A stretch of 29,592 nucleotides of DNA from JALYNX01 sp035292685 (GTDB lineage Bacteria; Actinomycetota; Acidimicrobiia; Spongiisociales; ZC4RG35), in the NCBI GenBank assembly GCA_035292685.1, contig DATDPP010000004.1, forward strand, positions 1-29,592. The letters run 5' to 3'. A program made the position numbers and the translations under genes. The notes under the pieces are model-generated. The model saw only the letters and a program-made list of their open reading frames with translations, had not been told where the DNA came from and searched no databases. Shown piece after piece: positions 7,055 to 14,032 of this stretch. Every line of letters starts with the position of its first letter. Within the stretch, counting starts at the first letter, position 1.

Positions 7055-8428
7055 ATGACAACGCGACCCAATGAAACAGGTGACCGGTCAACGACGGCCA
7101 CTCTCGACAAACTGCTCATCATCGTGGCGGTGATGGGAGCGGCCTTCGCAATCATGGCGGCAGTGGTCGCGATTCGGGGTGGCGGGACCGCCGGCGCCGT
7201 CCAGGCTGCACAACAGACCGGGCATCTGACCCTCACCGAGTTCGCAATCGATGGAGAATTCGAGTTCGCCCCGGGTCCTCTGGTCTTGGAGGTGACCAAC
7301 GAAGGTACCCAGATGCACAACCTGACTCTCGAAGAGGGACCGGCTACTGCCGATCTCAACATCGGAGATTCGGCGAGCCTGGACGTGGGCGAGATGGGGG
7401 AGGGGACCTATCTGGTCTTTTGCTCGATCCCGGGCCATCGCGCGGCCGGAATGGAAGCCAGCCTGGTCATCACCCCGTCAGGCAGCCCGGATCAGACGGA
7501 AGCCCATGAGGACACCGAAGCCGATTGGGCTGAGATGGACCGGCTGATGACCGAGTCGATCCTGGCCTTCCCGGCCGAAACCGAGGGCAAAGGCAACCAG
7601 CTGCTTCAGCCTGAGATCTTGGCCGACGGCACCAAGGAGTTCCACCTCACGGCCGCCATCACCAAATGGGAGGTTTCTCCGGGCAAGTTGGTTGACGCCT
7701 GGACCTACAACGGGATGGTCCCGGCGCCAATGATCCGGGTGGATGTAGGCGACCGGGTCCGAGTCGTCCTGGACAATCAGCTGCCGATGGGAACCGACAT
7801 CCATTGGCATGGTGTCAAGGTCCCCAACAACATGGACGGCGTGGCACCGATCACCCAGCCCTTGGTGGAATCCGGTGAGACCTTTGTCTACGAATTCACC
7901 ACTCGTGAGTCGGCGATCGCCATGTACCACGCCCATCATCACGCCCAGATGCAGGTGCCCAATGGCCTCTTCGGCGCCTTCATCGTCGGGGAAACCCCGA
8001 TTCCCGATGGGCAGACGGTTTCCGGGGTGGAGATCCCTCGGAATCTGGAGATCGCCCAGGAGATCCCGATGGTGCTCAACGACGCCGGCGTGATCGGTCT
8101 GAGTCTCAATGCCAAGTCGTTTCCTGCCACCGAGCCGTACACGGGGAAGGTCGGTGATTGGGTGGTGGTCCATTACTTCAACGAGGGTGTTCTGGTGCAC
8201 CCGATGCACCAGCATCAGTTTCCCCAACTGGTCTTCGCCAAGGATGGGATCCCGCTCGACCATCCCTACTGGGCCGACACCGTGCCCGTCGCTCCCGGGG
8301 AGCGGTACTCAGTGCTGTTCCAGCTCGAAGACCCCGGGGTCTGGGTATGGCACTGTCATATCTTGAACCACGTCGAGAGCGAGACAGGGATGTTCGGGAT
8401 GGTCACGGCGTGGATCGTCGAGGAGTGA
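7055..8428 (+). CDS. Multicopper oxidase (laccase-type) with extra N-terminal cupredoxin domain
   Basis: This 457-residue protein is predicted to be exported or anchored by a membrane segment at residues 19-41. Residues 55-140 form a blue-copper domain with type 1 ligands H88, C123, H128 and M133 (MHNLTL; FCSIPGHRAAGM). Residues 185-457 form a two-domain multicopper oxidase with H250/H252 (HWHG), H292/H294 (HAH), H382/H385/H387 (HPMHQH) and H433-C434-H435/H439 with M446 (HCHILNH...GM). That is a complete type 1 plus trinuclear set, so it should reduce O2 as a laccase-like oxidase. NirK-type nitrite reductases lack the HCH pair in the second domain. The fused blue-copper domain may feed electrons from a donor. 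It is divergent from the CBS operon across a palindromic operator candidate. Confidence 0.88.
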   Translation: MTTRPNETGDRSTTATLDKLLIIVAVMGAAFAIMAAVVAIRGGGTAGAVQAAQQTGHLTLTEFAIDGEFEFAPGPLVLEVTNEGTQMHNLTLEEGPATADLNIGDSASLDVGEMGEGTYLVFCSIPGHRAAGMEASLVITPSGSPDQTEAHEDTEADWAEMDRLMTESILAFPAETEGKGNQLLQPEILADGTKEFHLTAAITKWEVSPGKLVDAWTYNGMVPAPMIRVDVGDRVRVVLDNQLPMGTDIHWHGVKVPNNMDGVAPITQPLVESGETFVYEFTTRESAIAMYHAHHHAQMQVPNGLFGAFIVGETPIPDGQTVSGVEIPRNLEIAQEIPMVLNDAGVIGLSLNAKSFPATEPYTGKVGDWVVVHYFNEGVLVHPMHQHQFPQLVFAKDGIPLDHPYWADTVPVAPGERYSVLFQLEDPGVWVWHCHILNHVESETGMFGMVTAWIVEE

Positions 8429-8447
8429 TCGCTACCTTTCGCTGGTG

Positions 8448-9185
8448 ATGTTGAACTGGCTCTTTCCGGAGACCGGTGTTGTTGCCGACCTTCTGGGTTT
8501 GGTTATGGGGCCGGGTCGCGTCGCTCCCGGCCGTCCCTGGGTGATGCTCAACATGGTGGCTTCGATCGACGGCGCAACCACAGTCGGCGAGCGGTCGACC
8601 GGGTTGGGCGACGAGGATGACCTGGCGATGTTCAAGGCTCTTCGGGCCGTTCCCGACGTCATCCTGGTGGGCGCCGGCACCGTGCGGGCCGAGGATTACG
8701 GGCCGGTTCGGCTCGACGATGAGCGTATCGAGCGACGGAGGGCCATGGGCAAGGCGGACATGCCGCGACTGGCAGTGGTGTCCGGGCGCCTCGACCTCGA
8801 TCCTGGGGCCAGGTTGTTCTCGAAGACCAACCTGCCGCCCCTCATCCTCACCGGGCCCGAAGCCGATCGGGATCGGCGACTCTCGCTGGAGTCGGTTGCC
8901 GAGGTGGTGGTGCTCGAGAACCTGAACATGGAGACGGTGATGGGACATCTGAGCGAGGCGCAGGTGATCCTTTGCGAGGGTGGTCCGAGTCTCAACGCAC
9001 AACTGGCGGCGGCGGGGATGATCGATGAGATGAATCTGACGGTTGCCCCGTTGCTGGTCGGGAGCGCGTCAAAGCGAATCGTTGAAGGCGCATCCGTTGA
9101 CCCGCCTCTGGCTATGGATCTCGATTGGATTCTGGCCGGCGATCGCTCCCTATTCTTCCGCTACCTGTCGAAGAGAGCCGGGTAG
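8448..9185 (+). CDS. RibD C-terminal domain (dihydrofolate-reductase-like) reductase
   Basis: This 245-residue protein consists of the RibD-C/DHFR-like NADPH reductase fold. Landmarks are WVMLNMVASIDGATTVGERS (substrate-side strand and loop), LRAVPDVILVGAGTVRAEDYGP (the nucleotide-binding VGAGT-R motif) and ILCEGGPSLNAQLAAAGMID (second GG loop), then ELTVAPLLVG-like NLTVAPLLVGS. The deaminase half of bifunctional RibD is absent. It is therefore a stand-alone reductase, either 5-amino-6-(ribosylamino)uracil reductase for riboflavin synthesis or one of the many paralogs of unknown substrate. A GTG one codon upstream is also possible. It lies 19 bp after the oxidase and 2 bp before the hydrolase gene. 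Confidence 0.85.
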   Translation: MLNWLFPETGVVADLLGLVMGPGRVAPGRPWVMLNMVASIDGATTVGERSTGLGDEDDLAMFKALRAVPDVILVGAGTVRAEDYGPVRLDDERIERRRAMGKADMPRLAVVSGRLDLDPGARLFSKTNLPPLILTGPEADRDRRLSLESVAEVVVLENLNMETVMGHLSEAQVILCEGGPSLNAQLAAAGMIDEMNLTVAPLLVGSASKRIVEGASVDPPLAMDLDWILAGDRSLFFRYLSKRAG

Positions 9186-9187
9186 CC

Positions 9188-11194
9188 ATGGGCCGAGCAG
9201 GCGAGATCATTCAAAATGTTGCAAGGTGGGTGAACCCGGTGATCGGCTCGCCGGCCGGGCCTCTCGAGACGGTTGTGTTTGTCGACTCGTTCGGGCCCTC
9301 ACTGATGCCTCGGACCTCGGTCCATCAGGGTGTGGCCACCGGTCTCAGTGTTCTCGGGGCGAGAGCTGTCACCAAGATTGCCGACGTTCCGTTCGCTGCC
9401 CTGGTCCCGCCTGACGCCGGCCTCGCACGTCGCCTCGTCATGCGTGGCGTGATGGGAGGCACCGGGAACGCCCTTGGGACTATTCCAGAGATCGAGGGCG
9501 AGACCATGTGGCGGTCTACTGCCCGTGCCTCAGGACGCATGGTGCGGGGAGCCGCCATCGGCGGCGCCATCTACGACGTTGCCGTCTGGCTGCGAGAGAA
9601 GAACCAGTCGAGACCGGCTCTGCAGCCGGTGGTGGTCAGCGCCGCCGCGGTGGGAGGCGTCATCTATTGGGCCCGGCGTCGGTTGGCCATCAGGGAGAAC
9701 GAGGTGGGGAAATGGCCGATTCCCCAGACGGAAAAGATTCCCGCGGCACTGGGCACGGCCGTTGTGGTCGCCGCGGCCGGTTCGGCGATCTCCCGGGGAT
9801 TCCGGATTTCGAGGGACGCCTGGATCGATTATCTCGGCCCCGGCTGGTCGAAGAACGTCATGGGCAGAGCGCTCAACGCCGCAGTATGGACCGGCGCCGG
9901 GGTGGCCCTCTACAACGCCGGGGTCAGTTACCTGACGAAGTCAAACGACAAGGTTGAGCCGGGCTACGCCACCGCCCCCAGTGCCCCCGAGGTGTCGGGG
10001 AGCCCCGACAGCGTCTCGACGTTCGAGGAGCTGGGTCTGCAGGGTCGGCGCTATGTGGTCGACGTGCTCACTCCTGAAGTCATCGAGGAGACCCTCGGCG
10101 AGCCGGCCAAGGCGCATCCGATCCGCACTTTCATCGGGTTCAACACCGAGCCTCTGTACATGACGGGCCGGGCCGAGATAGCGCTCGAGGAGTTGGAGCG
10201 CACCGGCGCCTTTGATCGCTCCTATTTGTTGCTGGTATCTCCCACCGGCACCGGATGGGTGGATCACACCATGATCGAGGCCGCGGAGCTCCTGACCAGA
10301 GGCGACATCGCCACTTGTTGCATCCAGTACGGCCGGTCGCCCTCGTTTCTCGCTGTGCAGAAGGTTGCTCTGGGCCGGGGCCAATTCCGTCTCCTGCTGT
10401 GGGGCATAAGAGAGCGGCTCCGGGAGCGACCGGCCGACCAACGGCCCAAGGTCCTGGTGTTTGGCGAGAGCCTCGGAGCATGGACCTCCTCGGATGTGGT
10501 CATGCACCAGGGGATCTCTGGCTTCGATCACTACGGGATCGATCGCGCCCTCTGGTTCGGCCTGCCCTGGTTGGCCAAATGGTCCCGGTCAGGGATGGCG
10601 CGGGGGGCCTCCGACACTGTTCCCGAAGGCACCGTGGGGGTCTTCGATCGTCATGAGCAACTGGCGGCATTGAGCGACGAGGAGAGGGATCGCATGCGCG
10701 CGGTGATCCTCTCTCACGACAACGACCCCATCGCCCGATTCGGCCCCGACATGTTGGTGCGCAAGCCGGAGTGGGTGGGTGCAGAGGGGCTCCGAGGGGT
10801 AGCTCCGTCGATTCAATGGATTCCCATCGTCACCTTTTGTCAGACGGCTCTCGACGCGGCCAACGCCATGGTCACCGTCCCCGGTGTCTTCGAGTCATTC
10901 GGCCATGACTATCGAGCCGATACGGCCCGATTCGTTCGTGATGCGTTCCACCTGCCCCCGGTCAGCGACGAGCAGATGGAGCGAATCGAGACAGCCCTGC
11001 GCGCGCTGGAACTGGACCGTTCGGAGCGAATCAAGGCTGCAGACACAGCGACGGCACCTCCGGCGCCTTCGGAGCGGGACGAGAGAGGACGAACGGTCAG
11101 TGCCGGGGTGCCCTTGAAGGTGGAGAAGACCCGCGGTGCCAACTGGCGCCGAAGCCTTCGGGGGAGACACAACCAACACAAATCCGGGACGTGA
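9188..11194 (+). CDS. Large membrane alpha/beta hydrolase (Abhydrolase_9 / DUF2319 type)
   Basis: This 668-residue protein has an N-terminal half with several hydrophobic helices (for example PVVVSAAAVGGVIYWARRR, PAALGTAVVVAAAGSAISRG and AAVWTGAGVALYNAGVSYL). The C-terminal half is an alpha/beta hydrolase. The nucleophile elbow is VFGESLGAW with S428. A probable acid lies in SHDNDPIARFGPD and a probable His in SFGHDYRADTARF. The pattern matches the actinobacterial alpha/beta-hydrolase family with a membrane N-terminus, first noted in mycobacteria, whose substrate is unknown. The motif TGRAEIALEELERTGAFDR just before the hydrolase core is also typical. ATG 9188 lies 2 bp after the ribD-like stop; an upstream GTG frame would overlap that gene. 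The C-terminal 60 residues are charged and low-complexity. Confidence 0.8.
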   Translation: MGRAGEIIQNVARWVNPVIGSPAGPLETVVFVDSFGPSLMPRTSVHQGVATGLSVLGARAVTKIADVPFAALVPPDAGLARRLVMRGVMGGTGNALGTIPEIEGETMWRSTARASGRMVRGAAIGGAIYDVAVWLREKNQSRPALQPVVVSAAAVGGVIYWARRRLAIRENEVGKWPIPQTEKIPAALGTAVVVAAAGSAISRGFRISRDAWIDYLGPGWSKNVMGRALNAAVWTGAGVALYNAGVSYLTKSNDKVEPGYATAPSAPEVSGSPDSVSTFEELGLQGRRYVVDVLTPEVIEETLGEPAKAHPIRTFIGFNTEPLYMTGRAEIALEELERTGAFDRSYLLLVSPTGTGWVDHTMIEAAELLTRGDIATCCIQYGRSPSFLAVQKVALGRGQFRLLLWGIRERLRERPADQRPKVLVFGESLGAWTSSDVVMHQGISGFDHYGIDRALWFGLPWLAKWSRSGMARGASDTVPEGTVGVFDRHEQLAALSDEERDRMRAVILSHDNDPIARFGPDMLVRKPEWVGAEGLRGVAPSIQWIPIVTFCQTALDAANAMVTVPGVFESFGHDYRADTARFVRDAFHLPPVSDEQMERIETALRALELDRSERIKAADTATAPPAPSERDERGRTVSAGVPLKVEKTRGANWRRSLRGRHNQHKSGT

Positions 11195-11225
11195 TCCGCG
11201 GGACCGGCTCGGTAGTCTTGGGCTG

Positions 11226-12509
11226 ATGGGAAAGCACGCCGATCTGTACGAGAGGCACGTGAAGGTCTTGCCCGGATGGGCGCCCCTCTACTACGAGCAG
11301 CCGATCTCGATCGTTGATGGCGATGGTCGACACGTGGTGGATGCCGAGGGCAATAGCTATCTGGACTTTTTCGGGGGGATCCTGGTCACCATGACCGGGT
11401 ACCGGGTGCCGGAGGTGGTCGATGCCATCAAGAGGCAGGCGGATCGAATGCTGCACACATCGACCCTCTATTTGATCGAGTCCCAGATCGAGCTGGCCGA
11501 GAAGGTGGCAGAGCTGTCCGGTATCCCCGACGCCAAGGTCTTCTTCACCAATTCGGGGACCGAGGCCAACGACGCCGCGTTGATGCTGGCCACCACCTAC
11601 CGCAATTCCAATCAGATCCTTGCCATTCGCGGCAGCTATCACGGGAAGTCATACTCCACGATCGCCATCACCGGCCAGAAGGCCTGGTCGGGAACCAGTC
11701 TCTCCCCATTTCAGGTGACGTTTATCCATGGCGGTTACAAGCTGCGCAGCCCGTTCGGCCATCTCTCCGACGACGACTTCATCGCCGCCTGTGTGGCCGA
11801 CCTTGAAGACATGTTGCGGGTGGCCAGCGCCGGTGAGCCGGCCGCGATGATCGCCGAGCCCATTCAGGGCGTTGGTGGCTTCGTGACTCCACCGGACGGG
11901 TTCTTCGGGGCCATGAAGGAGGTGCTCGACGCCCACGGGATCCTCTTCATCTCCGACGAGGTGCAAACCGGGTGGGGTCGGACCGGCGAGCACTTCTGGG
12001 GCTATCAGGCCCACGGGATCACTCCCGACCTGCTCACCTTCGCCAAGGGTTTGGGCAATGGCCTGAGTATCGGTGGGGTGGTGGCACCGGCGGAGATCAT
12101 GGAGTCCTATCCCGCCTTCGGGATCACCACATTCGGAGGCAACCCGCTGGCGACGGCGGGCGCTCTGGCAAATCTCGAGGTCCTCCTCGACCAGGATCTG
12201 CAGACCAACGCCCTGAAGGTAGGCAACCGCCTGATGCAGAATCTGATCCCCCTCTCCGAGGAACTGGAGTTGATCGGTGAGGTTCGAGGCAAGGGTCTGA
12301 TGATTGGCGTCGAGCTGGTGGGGCCCGGCGGCGAGCCGGCCCCGGAAAAGGCGGCCGCCGCGCTGGAAGCGGCCCGTGAGGAAGGCTTGTTGATCGGCAA
12401 GGGTGGGATTTTCGGCAACTCCTTGCGAATCGCCCCGGCGCTTTCAATCACCGAGGAAGAGGCAGACGAAGGATTCGCCAGGCTGGAGCGCGCACTGAGG
12501 CGGATCTGA
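11226..12509 (+). CDS. Class III aminotransferase (aspartate aminotransferase family)
   Basis: This 427-residue PLP enzyme is a class III (subgroup II) aminotransferase. FTNSGTEANDAALMLA (107-122) binds the cofactor phosphate. GSYHGKSYSTIA stacks on the ring. ISDEVQTGWGRTGEHFWGY (242-260) contains D244, and TFAKGLGNG contains the Schiff-base K274. Length and motifs fit the group that includes alanine-glyoxylate aminotransferase 2, GABA and ornithine aminotransferases; the substrate cannot be fixed. ATG 11226 is favoured because MGKHADLYERHVKVLPGWAP is a typical N-terminus and it starts 31 bp after the hydrolase stop, whereas a longer frame would overlap that gene. Its stop abuts the DUF559-associated repeat arm. 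Confidence 0.9.
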   Translation: MGKHADLYERHVKVLPGWAPLYYEQPISIVDGDGRHVVDAEGNSYLDFFGGILVTMTGYRVPEVVDAIKRQADRMLHTSTLYLIESQIELAEKVAELSGIPDAKVFFTNSGTEANDAALMLATTYRNSNQILAIRGSYHGKSYSTIAITGQKAWSGTSLSPFQVTFIHGGYKLRSPFGHLSDDDFIAACVADLEDMLRVASAGEPAAMIAEPIQGVGGFVTPPDGFFGAMKEVLDAHGILFISDEVQTGWGRTGEHFWGYQAHGITPDLLTFAKGLGNGLSIGGVVAPAEIMESYPAFGITTFGGNPLATAGALANLEVLLDQDLQTNALKVGNRLMQNLIPLSEELELIGEVRGKGLMIGVELVGPGGEPAPEKAAAALEAAREEGLLIGKGGIFGNSLRIAPALSITEEEADEGFARLERALRRI

Positions 12510-12510
12510 G

Positions 12511-12566
12511 CCTCCCCCCTCGCCCGACCTCAGGTCGGGCGGTCCCCCCGCTTCGCAGGGGGACAA
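12511..12566. repeat. Palindromic arm B next to the DUF559 gene
   Basis: CCTCCCCCCTCGCCCGACCT-CAGGTCGGGCGGTCCCCCCG-CTTCGCAGGGGGACAA. It has two stacked palindromes: CGCCCGACCT/AGGTCGGGCG, and GTCCCCC/GGGGGAC around CTTCGC. Nearly identical sequence is found at about 816-874. The DUF559 stop codon (12530-12532) lies in the centre of the first palindrome. The arm starts one base after the aminotransferase stop and could also end that transcript. Confidence 0.75.
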
Positions 12567-12901
12567 CGCGATTCATGGCAGTCCGCAATCTCGGCCAGGG
12601 CCCCTTCCAGGTTGGCGACGATGTCCCACGCCCAGAAACGCAGGACGACCCATCCCAGCGACCTCATATAGGCGTCTCGACTCGCGTCGTAACCCGATCC
12701 TCTGTGTTGAGATCCGTCGACCTCGACCACGATCCTGTGGCCCAGGCAGGCGAAGTCGGCGATGTAGGGGCCGATCGGATGCTGTCTTCGGAACTTGACA
12801 CCAAGGCGGTTGTGGCGAAGGTGGCTCCAGAGCAAGCGCTCTGCATCACTCATGGACTGACGGTTGACCCTGGCATACCGGATTAGTCGGCGGTCTCTCA
12901 T
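12530..12901 (-). CDS. DUF559 (Vsr/restriction-endonuclease-like) small nuclease
   Basis: This 123-residue protein has the DUF559 domain, a very-short-patch-repair-like PD-(D/E)xK fold. Typical family segments are SDAERLLWSHLRHNRLGVKF, RRQHPIGPYIADFACLGH, IVVEVDGSQH and LGWVVLRFWAWDIVANLEGAL. Candidate metal ligands are D49, E60 and D62, with Q65/H66 beyond. The biochemical function of the family is not established. The last residues, CPPAKRGDRPT, are translated from palindromic arm B, and the same peptide appears when the copy at 753-874 is read on its minus strand. An alternative start 12 codons upstream would lie inside arm A. It has no operon partner and sits between convergent genes. Confidence 0.85.
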   Translation of the reverse strand: MRDRRLIRYARVNRQSMSDAERLLWSHLRHNRLGVKFRRQHPIGPYIADFACLGHRIVVEVDGSQHRGSGYDASRDAYMRSLGWVVLRFWAWDIVANLEGALAEIADCHESRCPPAKRGDRPT

Positions 12902-12920
12902 CCGATGACTGTTGGCACGG

Positions 12921-12977
12921 GTTGTCCCCCCTTTCAAGGGGGGACCGGCGCAGTCGATGGCTGCGCCGAGGGGGTTG
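12921..12977. repeat. Palindromic arm A next to the DUF559 gene
   Basis: GTTGTCCCCCC-TTTCAA-GGGGGGAC is followed by GGCGCAG-TCGATGG-CTGCGCC and then GAGGGGGTTGC. It contains two hairpins and is the counterpart of 753-810, where the second hairpin is more decayed. It ends exactly at the stop codon of the sigma factor gene and may act as its terminator. Confidence 0.75.
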
Positions 12978-13928
12978 CTAGAGCAGAGCTTGTAGGTCGA
13001 TGTCGCAGCTGGGGTGGCGGAGTTTGGCCAGCCCCCGGGCCTCGATCTGGCGAACTCGCTCCCGGGTCGAGCTGATCACCTTGCCGACGTCGGACAATGT
13101 CCACGGCTCGTCACCATCGAGCCCGAAGCGCAGCCAGAGCACCTGTTGCTCCTCCAGATCGAGGATTTGGAGGGCCTTGATGAGACGCTCCCGTCGCCAC
13201 GCCGAGGCCGCTCGGTCTTCGGGGTTGGCCGCCCCGGTGTCCTCGACGAAATCCTGGAGCGAGGCGTCCCCGTCCTCACCAACAGGCCGATCGAGGGAGA
13301 CCGTCTCTGCCGGTGCCTCGAGGGCAGCCAGCACCCTCTCGGTGTCCAAACCGGATGCCTCGGAGATCTCCTCGAGGGTGGGTGCCCGGTGGTACTTGTC
13401 GTGGAGGCTCTGTTTGGTGTCCTGAACGGTGCGGACCACGTCCACCATGTGGACCGGGAGCCGGATCGTCCGGCCGTTGTTGCCGAGCCCTCTGGTGATC
13501 GCTTGGCGTATCCACCACGTGGCGTATGTGGAGAACTTGAATCCCTTGCGCCAATCGAACTTTTCCACAGCTCGGATCAGCCCGAGATTGCCCTCCTGAA
13601 TGAGGTCGAGCAGGTCGAGCCCGCGCCCGGTGTAACGCTTCGCGATGGAGATGACGAGTCGCAGATTGGACCGGATGAAAGACATCTTGGCCTCTTCGCC
13701 CTCGGCGATGAGACGCATCAGTTGGGGTCGCTCGGAAGGTTGGAAATCGCCAGACTCGAGCAGCGACTTTGCCTTCTTGCCCCGCTCCATGGAACGGGCC
13801 AGATGGACTTCGTCTTCGGCGGTCAGGAGGAGATGCGCGGATACCTCATCGAGGTACAAGCCGACCGTGTCGCTGGGGCCTGAGCCCCGCTCCGGTCTCG
13901 CATCACTGGCCCTGATGGGCTTCCCCAA
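12978..13928 (-). CDS. RNA polymerase sigma-70 family factor (group 2, RpoD/SigB-like)
   Basis: This 316-residue sigma factor has region 1.2 (TVGLYLDEVSAHLLLTAEDE), region 2 (IRSNLRLVISIAKRYTGRGL, LDLIQEGNLGLIRAVEKFDW, KFSTYATWWIRQAITRGL), region 3 (HRAPTLEEISEASGL) and region 4 (WLRFGLDGDEPWTLSDVGKV, TRERVRQIEARGLAKLRHP). Region 1.1 is absent, as in group 2 factors, although region 2.4 is close to primary sigma factors. The start is TTG 13926-13928, supported by a near-perfect Shine-Dalgarno (GAGGAGG, 13934-13940 on the minus strand) five bases away. A TCAACA-N5-TGTTGA inverted repeat lies just upstream of that site. The gene is divergent from the DUF4015-type gene and converges on the DUF559 unit. 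Confidence 0.92.
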   Translation of the reverse strand: MGKPIRASDARPERGSGPSDTVGLYLDEVSAHLLLTAEDEVHLARSMERGKKAKSLLESGDFQPSERPQLMRLIAEGEEAKMSFIRSNLRLVISIAKRYTGRGLDLLDLIQEGNLGLIRAVEKFDWRKGFKFSTYATWWIRQAITRGLGNNGRTIRLPVHMVDVVRTVQDTKQSLHDKYHRAPTLEEISEASGLDTERVLAALEAPAETVSLDRPVGEDGDASLQDFVEDTGAANPEDRAASAWRRERLIKALQILDLEEQQVLWLRFGLDGDEPWTLSDVGKVISSTRERVRQIEARGLAKLRHPSCDIDLQALL

Positions 13929-13938
13929 TCTGACCTCC

Positions 13939-13955
13939 TCAACAACCCCTGTTGA
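13939..13955 (-). promoter_or_regulatory. Inverted repeat abutting the sigma-factor Shine-Dalgarno
   Basis: TCAACA (13939-13944) and TGTTGA (13950-13955) are separated by 5 bp. On the sigma mRNA the hairpin would end where the GAGGAGG ribosome site begins, so it could act as an operator at DNA level or affect ribosome access at RNA level. A direct repeat GGGTAACC (13996-14003 and 14014-14021) lies further upstream in the same divergent region. Confidence 0.35.
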
Positions 13956-14032
13956 AAACTAACCCTCCTGGCTGAATCTGGCAAACCAAAATCTCGGGTA
14001 ACCCATTCACCCTGGGTAACCTCCTTTTCTCA

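Larger units (their letters stand above)
12511..12977 (-). mobile_element. Candidate mobile unit: DUF559 nuclease gene flanked by palindromic arms
   Basis: A 467-bp block fills the whole space between two convergent housekeeping genes. It consists of arm B, a single DUF559 nuclease gene and arm A. Both ends of the longest nuclease frame run into the arms. The same arms, joined to each other without the gene, interrupt another locus at 753-874. This is the pattern expected of a gene-bearing unit and its gene-less derivative, similar in logic to REP elements and their RAYT nucleases. Mobility is an inference: no target duplication is visible and only two loci are available. Confidence 0.4.

Noticed and set aside
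7055..8428. Copper nitrite reductase (NirK) as identity of the multicopper gene
   Set aside because: The second domain has the HCHILNH motif with both trinuclear-site histidines and the type 1 cysteine. NirK has its type 1 site in the first domain and lacks this motif, so a laccase-type oxidase fits better.
13996..14021. Direct repeat GGGTAACC, 18 bp apart, as an operator of the DUF4015-type gene
   Set aside because: Only two 8-bp copies in one intergenic region; too short to support a claim beyond mention.
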